Source of the DNA: Geotalea toluenoxydans JCM 15764
GTDB lineage: Bacteria; Desulfobacterota; Desulfuromonadia; Geobacterales; Geobacteraceae
Direction of reading: 5' to 3'
Length of the DNA stretch: 64,000 nucleotides
Assembly: GCF_001311985.1 (NCBI RefSeq)
Contig: NZ_BBCJ01000004.1
Location: 109,585 to 173,584, forward strand
The notes beneath the pieces were generated by a model, which saw nothing but the letters and a program-made list of their open reading frames with translations, searched no databases and was not told the origin of the DNA. Made by a program: the position numbers and the translations under genes. Positions 20,945-32,283 of this stretch are shown one piece after another; within the stretch, counting starts at the first letter, position 1, and the number at the start of each line of letters is the position of its first letter.

Positions 20945-22317
20945 ATGGCAAAAGTGGCTGCAATTGTCCTTGCTGCCGGCAAGGGGACACGAATGAAATC
21001 CGAACTGGTCAAGGTCATGCACCCCCTGTCCGGCATGCCGATGATTTCCTGGCCGGTCAACGTGGCACGGGAGGCGGGTGCTGCGGTCATAACGCTGGTC
21101 GTCGGTCACCAGTCGGAAAAGGTACGGGAATTTTTTGCCGATCAAGGGGACATTGTTTTTGCCTCCCAGGAGGAGCAACTGGGCACCGGGCATGCGGTTG
21201 CCTGCTGCAGTGAGGCGCTTTCAGGTTTCACGGGCACCATTCTTATTCTGTGCGGCGACGTGCCGTTGATTACCCCGGAGACCCTGCAGACGTTCCTCGA
21301 CTACCACCAACGACAGCTGGCCGCCGTTACCGTTCTTACCACCTGCATGGACAACCCCTATGGCTACGGCAGAGTGATCAAAGACGCAGCGGGTCATGTG
21401 ACGGAAATCGTAGAAGAAAAAGACGCAAGCGCCGAACAGCGGCAGATAAACGAGATTAATTCAGGCATCTATTGTGTTGATGCCGGGTTTCTCTTCACTG
21501 CCGTCGCCGATCTGAAAAATGACAACGCCCAGAAAGAATATTATCTGACAGATATCATCAAGACAGCCGTTGCTGAAAGGCGGACCTGCTGCGCCTTTCC
21601 CATTGCCGATCCGATGGAGGTAATGGGGGTAAACGACCGCGTGCAGCTGGCAGAAGCAGGCCGCATCATAAGGGTGAGAATCAATAAGGCATTGATGGTG
21701 CAGGCACAACCATCATCGATCCCGAGGCAACTTACATAGATCATGGGGTCGTCGTCGGCCGTGACACAACCATTTATCCCAACGTCTGCATCTCCGGCGA
21801 CACCGTCATCGGCGACAACTGCGTCATCGAATCTTCAGCCGTGATCAAGGGGTGTAAGGTAGGGGACTGTGTGACGATCAAGGCCGGCTCGGTGATGGAG
21901 GATTCCGTCATAGGCAACACGGTTGCCATCGGGCCAATGGCACATCTCCGGTCTGGCACCGAGCTTGGAGACGAGGTCAAGATCGGCAATTTCGTTGAAA
22001 CAAAGAAGATCGTCATGGGCGCGGGCTCCAAGGCATCACACCTTACCTACCTTGGCGATGCGACCATCGGCAGCCATGTGAACATCGGTTGCGGAACCAT
22101 AACCTGCAATTACGACGGGGTGAAAAAACACCGGACCGTCATCGAAGATGACGTCTTCGTCGGCAGCGACGTGCAGTTCGTAGCTCCGGTTACCATTGGC
22201 CGCAACTCCCTTGTTGCCGCAGGAACCACTGTCACTGCCGATGTCCCACCAGACTCCCTGGCCATCGCCAGGGCTCCCCAGGTCAACAAGGAAGGCTGGA
22301 CGCTGAGGAAAAAATAA
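20945..22317 (+). CDS. glmU: Bifunctional UDP-GlcNAc pyrophosphorylase/glucosamine-1-phosphate acetyltransferase GlmU (one frameshift)
   Basis: GlmU acetylates glucosamine-1-phosphate and uridylylates the product to UDP-GlcNAc for peptidoglycan and LPS. The N-terminal nucleotidyltransferase has [39 protein letters not shown] and the Y-G-Y-G-R-V element. The C-terminal half is a left-handed beta-helix of hexapeptide repeats with [32 protein letters not shown] and [14 protein letters not shown]. About 457 residues. A frame change near 21690 (GTGCAGGCAC) splits it after INKALMV; one added base gives [19 protein letters not shown]. Essential gene, so the break is almost certainly a sequence error. 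It lies 39 bases before glmS. Confidence 0.95.
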
Positions 22318-22356
22318 ACCGGATGAAAAATCTGAAACTGTAATGGAGTTATAAAT

Positions 22357-24185
<1,829 letters not shown>

Positions 24186-24242
24186 GGGCGCATTCTGCTT
24201 TTGATGATTGTTTGTTGATCGTGAAAAATAAAGCAGGTTTCA

Positions 24243-25031
24243 TCAGTGTGCTTCTTTGCGCAGTTGCCGCTCTCGCAGATCATCTTTCCACTGGTACGGC
24301 AAATCAACAATCGACCCGGCTGGTAATGTTTCTGTTGCATAGTGTAAGCAATCTTTCAGTACCGCCTCGTGTGTCGTCTCGTCACCCACATCGCCAAGTG
24401 TGAGACCAAAGGGGTGCTGAATAAATAGAGCTTTTGATGGCTTGACCAGGTCGGTCATCTCTTTTACCAGAGTTAATGAGATCGTAGTGATGCCGAATAT
24501 ATCCAGTACTCTTTGAACCAGTCCCACGGACTGGGAACATATCGGTCACGAGGGGACCAGGATCGCCAGATCTACCCCATCGTCACGGAGCATTCTGGCA
24601 ACCTGGGGAGCATTATTCCAAAGCAGTCTCTCAGTACGAGGGATGTAACCCATAAATGAAAAGTGGCGGGGAGCAACCGCGCCAATAGTTCCGTTTTCCT
24701 GCATCCGTCCGAGGAGTTGAAATGGGAATACCGTATCCAGATCATTTAAAGCTCGCCTGGTGTCATAACCGGGATGTGAGAGTGAAATTTGTTCGGAAGG
24801 CGTATTACTTGGAATAATGCGATAGCTGTCATCTCCAAGGGGGTTGCGGGTATCAAAGCGGGTCTGGCTTTCGGCAAGGTAAGCACCTGCAGTTACGACC
24901 AGTGCGATGCTGCATTCGTTGATCGGTTTCTTAAGAGGTGTTGCTTCAGTAGGTTCGGCAAACGATGCCCACTGGAAGTCAGGAAGGACTTTCCCCCTGA
25001 CATATTCACCTTCAACATCTAAATAGCTCAT
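24243..25031 (-). CDS. GrdB-like selenoprotein (glycine/betaine/sarcosine/D-proline reductase selenoprotein B family), in-frame UGA
   Basis: A 262-residue reading frame with a single in-frame TGA at 24546-24548 (codon 162). Both sides are in the same frame without any base change: VDLAILVPS, then TGA, then PICSQSVGLVQRVLDIFG. The UGA thus heads a Sec-Pro-Ile-Cys (UxxC) redox motif, the form I recall for short GrdB-family proteins, which also share the downstream KPSKALFIQHPFGLTLGD element. A hairpin starts 11 bases after the UGA. The start at 25031 has GGGAG seven bases upstream. It is the third gene of a TetR/AhpD-like/selenoprotein operon. Probably a soluble redox enzyme; the substrate is unknown. 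Alternative: a nonsense mutation, unlikely given the motif. Confidence 0.85.
24518..24534 (-). promoter_or_regulatory. Candidate bacterial SECIS hairpin
   Basis: On the mRNA strand CCAGTCC-GTG-GGACTGG forms a perfect 7-bp stem with a GUG apical loop, beginning 11 bases 3' of the UGA codon. That is the position where bacterial SECIS elements recruit SelB, and the loop has the G and U expected there. The hairpin lies in coding sequence, as is normal in bacteria. Confidence 0.6.
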
Positions 25032-25076
25032 AGGTATCTCCCTTTTTGCAATGGCTTAGGATCATAAGACCCAGTG

Positions 25077-25609
25077 TCACGTGAAGTCAACTTCGACCTG
25101 CAGAACATCCAGGAACTTGTTGAAGGCTGTAAAGAGTTCCATGACGCCAAGTGCTTCAATTATCTCGGCATCGATAGCGCCTGTTTGCTTAAGTGCAGCA
25201 AACTCTTCATCGGGAACTCGCAATGGAGTAGTGTTTGCTTTACGGGCAAAGGATATCAGTGCCCGTTCCTTGGTAGTGAAGTTCGCCTGCTCCAGGTCTT
25301 CTTCAATTGATCTTATCTCTTCCTCAGACACTCCAATTGCCCGCAACGCTCCCGTGTGAGCCGCGACACAGTAGGCGCAGCATTATCTCGTGAAACCAGA
25401 ACGGCAATGGCCTGTTTGGTCTTCTGGCTTAACGTTCCCTCTCCCATTACCGCCTTTACCTTGTTCCAGTTGGCCTTGAGTAAAGGCAGGTGATTGGCAT
25501 AGGTGAGAAAGAGGTTCGGGACTTTCCCGAATGCACCTTCTATCTCGGCGAAAACTTCTTTTATTTCTTTTGTGGCTGTCGTTACGTCATAGGTTGCTAT
25601 CCTGGCCAT
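25077..25609 (-). CDS. AhpD-like carboxymuconolactone decarboxylase-family protein (one frameshift)
   Basis: About 177 residues. The start MARIATYDVTTATKEIKEVF at 25609 has GGAGG nine bases upstream. The first half has GKVPNLFLTYANHLPLLKAN and KTKQAIAVLVSRDNA; after a frame change near 25380, repaired by one base, the sequence reads CAYCVAAHTGALRAIGV, the CxxC...H peroxidase centre of AhpD-type proteins, then the helical repeat. AhpD-like proteins reduce peroxides or peroxidase partners through the cysteine pair. Middle gene of the TetR operon, 45 bases before the selenoprotein start. The partnership of a CxxC thiol protein with a UxxC protein suggests a redox relay, which is my inference. 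Confidence 0.85.
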
Positions 25610-25652
25610 TTTCTTGTCCTCCATTTCTGAATAGTGTACCCAGTCTCTCTGT

Positions 25653-26240
25653 TCAAGTTCGCAAATCAAGAGTGATTCGTAATGTCTCAAGACACTCTTT
25701 CATCGGCCGCTCATCCTTTTTGAGCCGGGACATCATGATGCCACCCTCTATAGTTGCGATGATGTGTTTTGCCAAAGCTTCACTACTTATGTCAGTTCTT
25801 ATTTGTCCTGACTTTTGAGCCATAGCGACAACGACTTCAACTCTGTTGATCCATTCATCAAAAACAGCATCGATAGCACCGGCAAATTCAGGGTTAGAGT
25901 CACTCATTTCAAGGGCGGTGTTGCCGAAAATACAGCCACCGACAAAACCAGTACCCAGATGCTTTTCCAACGCGCACCGAAAGAACTTATCAATACACAC
26001 CCCGGGATTTTCACCACCAAGAGCCTTACTCAGAAAATCCATGAACTCTGCCGTTGCCTCACTCAAAACCTCGTGTGCAATGGCATCTTTCCCTGCAAAA
26101 TGAAAATACAAACTTCCTTTCTGCATGCCTGTTGCTGCAACGAGGTCACTTATCGTTGTTGCGTTGAAACCCTTGCTATTGAAAAGCTCTCGTGCAACTT
26201 CAAGTATTTTTTCACGAGTCAATTCGCCTTTGGTTTTCAT
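25653..26240 (-). CDS. TetR/AcrR-family transcriptional regulator
   Basis: 195 residues, intact. The N-terminal helix-turn-helix has TREKILEVARELFNSKGFNA, TTISDLVAATGMQKGSLYFH and FAGKDAIAHEVL, a standard TetR DNA-binding domain. The C-terminal ligand domain has HLGTGFVGGCIFGNTALEMS, resembling the YxaF/LmrA/AcrR C-terminal group, which often sense aromatic or electrophilic compounds. The start at 26240 has a GGGGAGGG site just upstream. First gene of the operon with the AhpD-like and selenoprotein genes; an operator-like palindrome lies 15 bases before its start, suggesting autoregulation. Confidence 0.9.
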   Translation of the reverse strand: MKTKGELTREKILEVARELFNSKGFNATTISDLVAATGMQKGSLYFHFAGKDAIAHEVLSEATAEFMDFLSKALGGENPGVCIDKFFRCALEKHLGTGFVGGCIFGNTALEMSDSNPEFAGAIDAVFDEWINRVEVVVAMAQKSGQIRTDISSEALAKHIIATIEGGIMMSRLKKDERPMKECLETLRITLDLRT

Positions 26241-26255
26241 GTCGCCCTCCCCATA

Positions 26256-26273
26256 AAACCGAACGTTTGGTTT
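26256..26273. promoter_or_regulatory. Operator-like palindrome of the TetR operon
   Basis: AAACCGAACGTTTGGTTT is an 18-bp inverted repeat with one mismatched pair, directly upstream of the TetR gene. Its size and sequence style match operators bound by TetR dimers. It probably controls the regulator, AhpD-like and selenoprotein genes together. Confidence 0.6.
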
Positions 26274-26330
26274 ATTTTTCTCACAAATAACCAAAAAGTC
26301 AATTCAATATATAATTAGGATTGTCTGAAC

Positions 26331-26368
26331 CTGCCCCCACTTAAGATACCGGTGGATGAAGGGGGCAG
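26331..26368. repeat. Unexplained inverted repeat in the TetR/LytTR intergenic region
   Basis: CTGCCCCC and GGGGGCAG are separated by 22 bases, followed about 25 bases later by a T-rich stretch. It may be a weak terminator or an insertion-element relic. The remaining sequence of this 274-base gap shows nothing else I can name. Confidence 0.3.
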
Positions 26369-26514
26369 TATTCGACCCACCCCTTTCTTTTTTGTTGTTG
26401 ATGCAATATAGTTCCCGATGCTAGTAGTCAGTCGGAATCTCCTGCTATCCTCTCGCTACGATCCGTTAAGTCAGACAGACTCCTGATATGGCTAGCCGAA
26501 AGGAAACCAAACAT

Positions 26515-27216
26515 ATGAGCCGAACACTTATTAGTATGATTGAGCAGATGGAGCCGGGAGTGGTAATCCTCAACGATGATCTGACGGTCTCTTCCGTGAG
26601 CAGCATGATTTTCCTGATTTTCGGTCATATCCCTCGCGAACGGATCTTTGCTGGAGACCTCCTGGGCATTCACAGTGAGGAGGCACGCGCCAAGGTAAAG
26701 GAGACGTTGCGGCTGGCACGCCAGGCACAGAGGCATATTCCTCTCTCGCTCAAGTTTGTCACCAGTGAAGGCCAGGACCGATACCTGCTGATCAAGCTGA
26801 TAACCATTGTGGGCCGTGAATCCGCCGACGACAAGACCTGCGCCCTGTTTTACGACATAACCCCCTTCACCCTGGCTGAACGCAAACTTACCCGGGTGCC
26901 GGTCACTTCCCGTGGTGAGATCCATCTCCTCAAGCCGGAAGAGATCGTTTACCTCAAGGCTGACAATATCTATTCCATGATCTATACCGAATCGGGCGAA
27001 TACCATAGCGACCTGTCCATCGGCGCCATTGAAAAACGCCTTCCCGGCGAGATGTTTTTCCGCATTCACCGCAGCTTCCTTGTCAATATCACCAGAATCC
27101 GCAAGGTTCATCGCGAGCGCCACGAATGTACTGTGGAAGCCGTAGGAGGCGAGGTGCGCCTGCCGGTCAGCCGCGACAAGCTGCAAGGTTTTCTGATGGA
27201 AATGGGTCTTAAGTAA
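26515..27216 (+). CDS. PAS-LytTR transcriptional regulator, RcoM-like CO sensor candidate
   Basis: 233 residues from the ATG at 26515, chosen because AAAGGA lies ten bases upstream; an earlier in-frame ATG at 26488 has no ribosome-binding site. The N-terminal PAS domain (MIEQMEPGVVILNDDLTVSS) contains LLGIHSEEARAKV, where the histidine is a plausible haem ligand by analogy with RcoM; I see no obvious distal methionine. The C-terminal LytTR DNA-binding domain is complete: EEIVYLKADNIYSMIYTESG and FFRIHRSFLVNITRIRKVHR. RcoM proteins have this PAS-LytTR layout and switch on CO dehydrogenase genes. Here the gene is 140 bases upstream of cooS on the same strand. Haem binding is inferred, not visible. 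Confidence 0.8.
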   Translation: MSRTLISMIEQMEPGVVILNDDLTVSSVSSMIFLIFGHIPRERIFAGDLLGIHSEEARAKVKETLRLARQAQRHIPLSLKFVTSEGQDRYLLIKLITIVGRESADDKTCALFYDITPFTLAERKLTRVPVTSRGEIHLLKPEEIVYLKADNIYSMIYTESGEYHSDLSIGAIEKRLPGEMFFRIHRSFLVNITRIRKVHRERHECTVEAVGGEVRLPVSRDKLQGFLMEMGLK

Positions 27217-27356
27217 CCCTCGCCTGTACCATTCACTTCATTTTTCCTACCTTCCACAAGCCCGACACCCCTTCCGCAAGATCCCGCTGTTTCACTTCTC
27301 CTCCATAGCGTATACTTGGACAAAAAATCATTACAAACGTTTACGAGGAGGACAGC

Positions 27357-29277
27357 ATGGACGTGGCATACGAGGGTCATGACAAGCGCAGCGCTGATCC
27401 GGCAGCCGTGGAGATGCTGCGGATTGCGACCGGGAGGGATATGCAACCATTTGGGAGCGCTATGAAAAACAGCAGCCCCAGTGCAGCTACGGCCAGTTGG
27501 GAACCTGCTGCCGGATCTGCTCCATGGGGCCCTGCCGGATCGACCCCTTTGGCGATGGTCCGACCCATGGCGTCTGCGGGGCTACCGCCGATACTATCGT
27601 GGCTCGTAACCTGGCGCGTATGACTGCCGTCGGCTCTTCTTCCCATTCCGACCATGGCCGCAAAGTGGCCTTGCTGCTCAAGGCAGTGGCAGACGGCAGC
27701 AATACTGATTACCAGATCAGCGATGAAAAAAAACTATTGGCCGTGGCAACCCGCCTCCACATCCCCATCACCGGTCGCTCATTACCAGGGGTGGCTGCCG
27801 ATGTGGCGGCTGTCGCCCTTGACTGTTTCGGCAATCAAGGCGAAGAGCCGTTGGTTTTCATGGAAAAGTATATGCCCGGCAAACGATTCCAGCGCCTGAA
27901 GGGGCTGGAGGAGACTCTCTACAAAACTACCGGGGCCAAGACCGGCCTTCTGCCCAGGGCTATAGATCGCGAGGCGGTGGATATCCTGCACCGTACCCAC
28001 TTCGGCTGTGATCACGACCCTCTTTCCCTGGTGGCGCAGTCCATACGGTGCTCCCTGTCCGACGGCTGGGGCGGTTCACTCATTGCCACCGAGCTGCAGG
28101 ATATCCTGCTGGGGTCGCCGACAATCAGGCCAGTCAAGGCCAATCTGGGAGTCCTGGAAGCGGAAAGCGTCAATGTCGTTGTCCATGGTCACGAGCCGAT
28201 CCTGTCGGCCAAGGTGGTGGAGATGGCCCAGTCGGAGGAGTGTCGCCGGGCGGCTGAGGCTGTTGGAGCCAAACGGGTAAACGTGGTGGGGCTCTGCTGT
28301 ACCGGCAACGAGGTGTTGCTTCGCCAGGGGGTCGGCATGGCCGGCAATGAATCCCACAGCGAACTTGCTATCATGACTGGGGCGGTGGATGCCATGGTGG
28401 TGGACGTGCAGTGCATCTATCCGGCTCTTGCCGATCTCGCTTCCTGCTTTCACACAAAGTTCGTTACCACCAGCGAGCAGGCCAAGATCCCCGGCGCCTT
28501 GCACATCCAGTTCGAGGAGCAACATGCCGACGCAATTGCCACCCGGATCATCAAGACCGCCATCGCCGCCTTTCCCAATCGTAACAAGGCCAGGGTCCAT
28601 ATCCCACAACACAGCTCCACTGCCATTGTGGGATTTACGGTGGAGGAGATCCTAAAGGCACTGGGGGGAACTCCCCAGCCCCTCGTCGACCTGATCGTCA
28701 ACGGCACTATCAAGGGGGTCGCGGGGATCGTCGGCTGCAACAACGTGAAGGTACAACAGGACTTTTTTCACCGGGTATTGACGACGGAACTAATCAAGCG
28801 GGACATCCTGGTAATCGGTACCGGCTGCTGGGCCATTGCCGCCGCCAAGTCCGGGCTGATGGACTTGCCTGCCCAGGATCTGGCGGGACCGGGCCTGAAA
28901 GGGGTCTGCAAACAGTTGGGAATTCCGCCGGTGCTGCACATGGGATCGTGTGTGGATTGTTCTCGAATGCTCAACCTGGCCGGGGCCATTGCCGATCATC
29001 TCGCAGTGGATATCTCCGACCTGCCGCTGGTAGGGTCGGCACCGGAATGGACCACAGAAAAGGCCGTAGCCATAGGATCCTATTTTGTCGGCTCCGGAAT
29101 TCCTGTACATCTCTGGCCTCTGCCGCCGATTCTGGGAGGTCCGGAAGTAACCAGAATACTGACCAGGATGCCAGGGATTTGCTGGGGGGATGGTTTTTCG
29201 TGGAAGAGGACCCGGTGGCCACAGCCGATCAGATGGAAAAGATCATCATGGAACGGCGCGGTGCGCTGGGTATCTGA
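27357..29277 (+). CDS. cooS: Anaerobic Ni-Fe carbon monoxide dehydrogenase catalytic subunit CooS (two frameshifts)
   Basis: About 640 residues; it oxidises CO with water to CO2, two electrons and two protons. The cysteines for clusters D and B are present (CSYGQLGTCCRICSMGPCRI, then GVCGATAD). All C-cluster ligands known from Carboxydothermus CODH-II can be matched: the histidine in VHGHEPILS, cysteines in LCCTGNEV, DVQCIYPAL, GCNNVK, GTGCWAIA and GSCVDCSRM, and the catalytic lysine in TTEKAVAIG. Frame changes occur near 27440 and 29180; the repaired C-terminus ends MEKIIMERRGALGI. GAGGAGG precedes the ATG. Followed by cooC, cooF and a flavoprotein, a CODH-FNOR arrangement. Confidence 0.95.
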
Positions 29278-29294
29278 ACAGGAGGGAGTTTCCC

Positions 29295-30171
29295 ATGTGT
29301 CAACCGCAATCACCCGGGTTTCGAGTTGTTATCACCGGTAAAGGGGGGTGGGCAAGACCACTCTCACCTCATGTCTGGCCACCATCCTTGCCAGGAACGG
29401 TATCAATGTCCTGGCGGTGGATGAAGACCCGCAGATGAATCTGCCCAATGCTCTCGGAGTAGGGTTCGAGGCAGCGTCGCGTATTGTGCCGCTCAATCGC
29501 CACGCCGACTACATCGAGGAAAAGACCGGCATCCGGCCGGGAAGAAGCGGCTGGGGTGCCTGTTCAAGCTGAATCCCGACGTGGACGACGTGGTAAGCCG
29601 GCTCGGCTTGAAGGTGGCCGAGAATCTCAACCTGCTGGTGATGGGTACGGTCAAACAGGCCGCCGGCGGCTGCCTGTGTGCGGAAAACGTCCTCCTGGAT
29701 GCCACCATCCGGCACCTTGCCTTGCGCGGCAACGAGGCTATCCTGCTGGATACCCAGGCTGGGATGGAACATTTTGGCCGGGCACTTGCCAAAGGTTTCG
29801 GTCAATGCGTGGTGGTGGCAGACAGTTCGTACAATGCCCTGAGTGTGGCCAGCCATTCTGCCGCTCTGGCACGCCAAAGCGGGATTCCGATGGTCTATCT
29901 GGTGGTAAACCGGGTTACTCCCGGTGAGGGGCGACTGGCGCGTTTTCAACTGGAAAGCGACCAACTGTTTAAGGATATTTTCGATGCCGTGATCGAGCTG
30001 CCGGCCGAACCACAACTGCAGGCACTCGATCCCCATGTGGCAAGGATCATGGACTATCACCGGAGTGCGTACACTACCGCCGTGACGCGGCTGGCCTCAC
30101 TTCTGAATTCGCCTCCCTGCACCTGTACTGCCGACCACCACCATAGCCACAGTCATCAACACGCCCATTAA
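29295..30171 (+). CDS. cooC: CO dehydrogenase maturation ATPase CooC with histidine-rich tail (two frameshifts)
   Basis: CooC is a MinD-type ATPase that helps insert nickel into CooS. The deviant Walker A GKGGVGKTTLTS appears once a missing base near 29345 is restored. VLAVDEDPQMNLPNALG follows, and after a second frame change near 29555 the sequence continues LFKLNPDVDDVVSRLG. The CxC metal motif is present in GGCLCAENVLL, as in CooC1, and ILLDTQAGMEHFGRA is the switch II region. The protein is about 292 residues, some 30 more than usual, because of a tail CTCTADHHHSHSHQHAH with seven histidines. GGAGGG precedes the ATG. The tail may store or deliver nickel, replacing a separate CooJ. Confidence 0.92.
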
Positions 30172-30187
30172 TCACGGAGAAGATGCC

Positions 30188-30781
30188 ATGAAAAGGATAT
30201 TCGTGGATTATAAGAAGTGCCTGGCCTGTAAAGCCTGCGAAACCGCCTGTGCCGTGGAACATCATCCATCCGGCAACCTGTATGCCGCCCTGGGTGACCG
30301 CAAGACCCAGGTGAACGTTCGGGTGCTGGGGATCGAACATGAGGCCTTCCCGCTCTCGTGTCGGCATTGTGACCCGGCAGACTGCCTCAATGCCTGTCCT
30401 TCCGGCGCCATCTGCCGTGACCCGGAGAGTGGGGCGGTTGTGCTGGATGCCGCACTGTGCAAAGCCTGCGCCATGTGTGCCATGGTGTGTCCCTTCGATG
30501 CCATCTCGTTCAAACAGACACACCGTTCCTGCTATAACCGTGACGTCGCCTACAAATGCGACCTGTGCAACGGACGAATCAAGGCGGGAGACGAACCTGC
30601 CTGCGTGGCTGCCTGCCATTCCGGCGCCCTGGTCTATACCGAGAATGATGCAGCCCGGACGCAACGTGCCTCCCGAAGTCTGCGGAGTTACCTGCTGGGA
30701 GAAGAAGGCCCTCCCCCATTGCTTGAGCTGTTCCGGGAACTGCGCAGGAAAGAATTTGCCCGGCGTCGTGGAGGGCTATGA
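30188..30781 (+). CDS. cooF: CooF-type 4Fe-4S ferredoxin-like electron-transfer subunit
   Basis: 197 residues, intact. Four cysteine clusters for [4Fe-4S] centres are visible: CLACKACETACAVEH at the N-terminus, CRHCDPADCLNACPSGA, CKACAMCAMVCPFDA, and CDLCNGRIKAG with CVAACHSGA. This polyferredoxin layout is shared by CooF and HycB/DmsB-type subunits. It would take electrons from CooS. It lies 16 bases after cooC and overlaps the flavoprotein gene by four bases, so transfer to that flavoprotein is the natural reading. Confidence 0.92.
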   Translation: MKRIFVDYKKCLACKACETACAVEHHPSGNLYAALGDRKTQVNVRVLGIEHEAFPLSCRHCDPADCLNACPSGAICRDPESGAVVLDAALCKACAMCAMVCPFDAISFKQTHRSCYNRDVAYKCDLCNGRIKAGDEPACVAACHSGALVYTENDAARTQRASRSLRSYLLGEEGPPPLLELFRELRRKEFARRRGGL

Positions 30782-32006
30782 TGAAGGTTGTGACGGTCGG
30801 TACCGGCATGGCAGCGGCGGAATTTGTCCAGCGGCTGAGGCTGGATGGATTCAGCGACGAGATTGTCATGTGCAGTGACGAGGATTTCGCCCCGTATTCC
30901 CCATGCGTGATCCCTTTTTACTTGGCTGGTGAACCCTTTGACACGGTTTTCTGGAAAGGAAAGGACTTTTACCGGCACTACCGGGTGACGCCCCGCCTCT
31001 CAGACCCTGTGGTTGAAGTGGATGCGGAAAAGCGGATTGTCAGGACCGCTGCGGGAAGGACCGAGGTCTATGACCGGTTGTTTTACGCAGCCGGTGCGCG
31101 GAGTTGGTATCCTTGCCCCGAATGGCTCGAGACGCAGGGCGTGTTCGGTTTCAAGACACTAACCGACATGGTGGCAATCGATAAATATATCAAAGAGCAC
31201 AACATCAAAAAAGGGGTGGTGTTCGGCGGTGGATTCATCGGTGTCGATGCTGCCTGGCCTTGCGGCACCGGGGCCTGGATATGACGCTGGTGCATCGCAA
31301 TAACCGGATCCTCTCCCAGATGACCGACGAGGAAGGGGGGCAGTTCGCCACCCGCAAACTGGCACGGAAAACCGGCATCGACATCAGACTGAAGTGTACG
31401 GTAAGCGAGATCGTTGCAGATGGCGGCCAACTTGCTGCAGTTGGGTTATCAGACAACAGCATGATGGAAACCCGCTTGCTGATTGTTGCCATCGGCGTCT
31501 CGCCCAATTCGGAGCCATTACGTGGGCATGACAAGGGGGTGCCGGTTGACCGGCAGATGCTGGCCGGCGCCGGAATATATACAGCCGGAGATGTTGCCGT
31601 CACTCCACATGCCGTTACCGGGGCGACCGGCATCTACGCCACGTACCCCAATGCCATGCAGCAAGCTCGCACCGCTGCCAGGCACCTGTTGCACGGCCAT
31701 TGCCAGTATGCCGGATCCGTGAATACCAACGTGCTGAAAAAACACATTGATTTTCCCATAGTATCTGCCGGCAGTTTTACGGGAGAGGCGGTAACCTGGC
31801 AGCAGGGGGACATCTGGCGACGGGTTTATCTGGAGGACGATATGATCAACGGCTACATCATCATCGGCGATACCCGTATCTCCGGATATATCTATCAGCT
31901 GTACCTGTCCCGCAAGAAGGTGGGTAGCACCATTAAGAAAATCCTCTCTGCGCCCCGTCATGACGCCTACTATCGCCATATGCTGGGATGTGATCAGGAG
32001 CCGTAA
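30778..32006 (+). CDS. FAD-dependent pyridine-nucleotide oxidoreductase of a CODH-FNOR cluster (one frameshift)
   Basis: About 409 residues. The FAD site is the variant VVTVGTGMAAAEF; the mid-protein NAD(P) site is KGVVFGGGFIGVDAA, after which a frame change near 31255 occurs (one base gives ALALRHRGLDMTLVHR). A second FAD contact is GIYTAGDVAVTPHAVTG. The C-terminal domain (IVSAGSFTGEAVTWQQGDIW) resembles the dimerisation part of NADH oxidase/rubredoxin-reductase-like enzymes. Its start overlaps cooF. Homologous CooS-CooF-flavoprotein sets have been proposed to reduce NAD(P)+ with electrons from CO or to support oxidative-stress defence. The true acceptor here is unknown. Confidence 0.88.
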
Positions 32007-32283
32007 TTTTCCAATAAAGCCCCCTGACTTTGTCAGCCTGTTTCAGGCAGCCTTTCCCCCCTCAATTAATATCCCTCATTAAATAGTTATGGCATTCAAA
32101 ATGCTGTAACGGTTCATTCCGAATTGTCTTCTGCCGGAAAAACGGTCAAGAAACAAAATAGCTGGTTACTCAGACAGCGTTGCCGCTTGTTGAATTGATT
32201 CAGCGTATTAACGGGTCACCAGGATTGTCATGCTATTTAACGTAAATGTGAAAGAGGTTAAATTTTCCTAAGGAGGAACGCAG

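Noticed and set aside
22318..22356. glmS ribozyme
   Set aside because: The leader before glmS is only 39 bases and cannot hold the ribozyme fold.
24546..24548. Nonsense mutation in the GrdB-like gene
   Set aside because: The frame is unchanged on both sides, the codon is specifically TGA, it lies in a UxxC motif, and a hairpin follows at the right distance.
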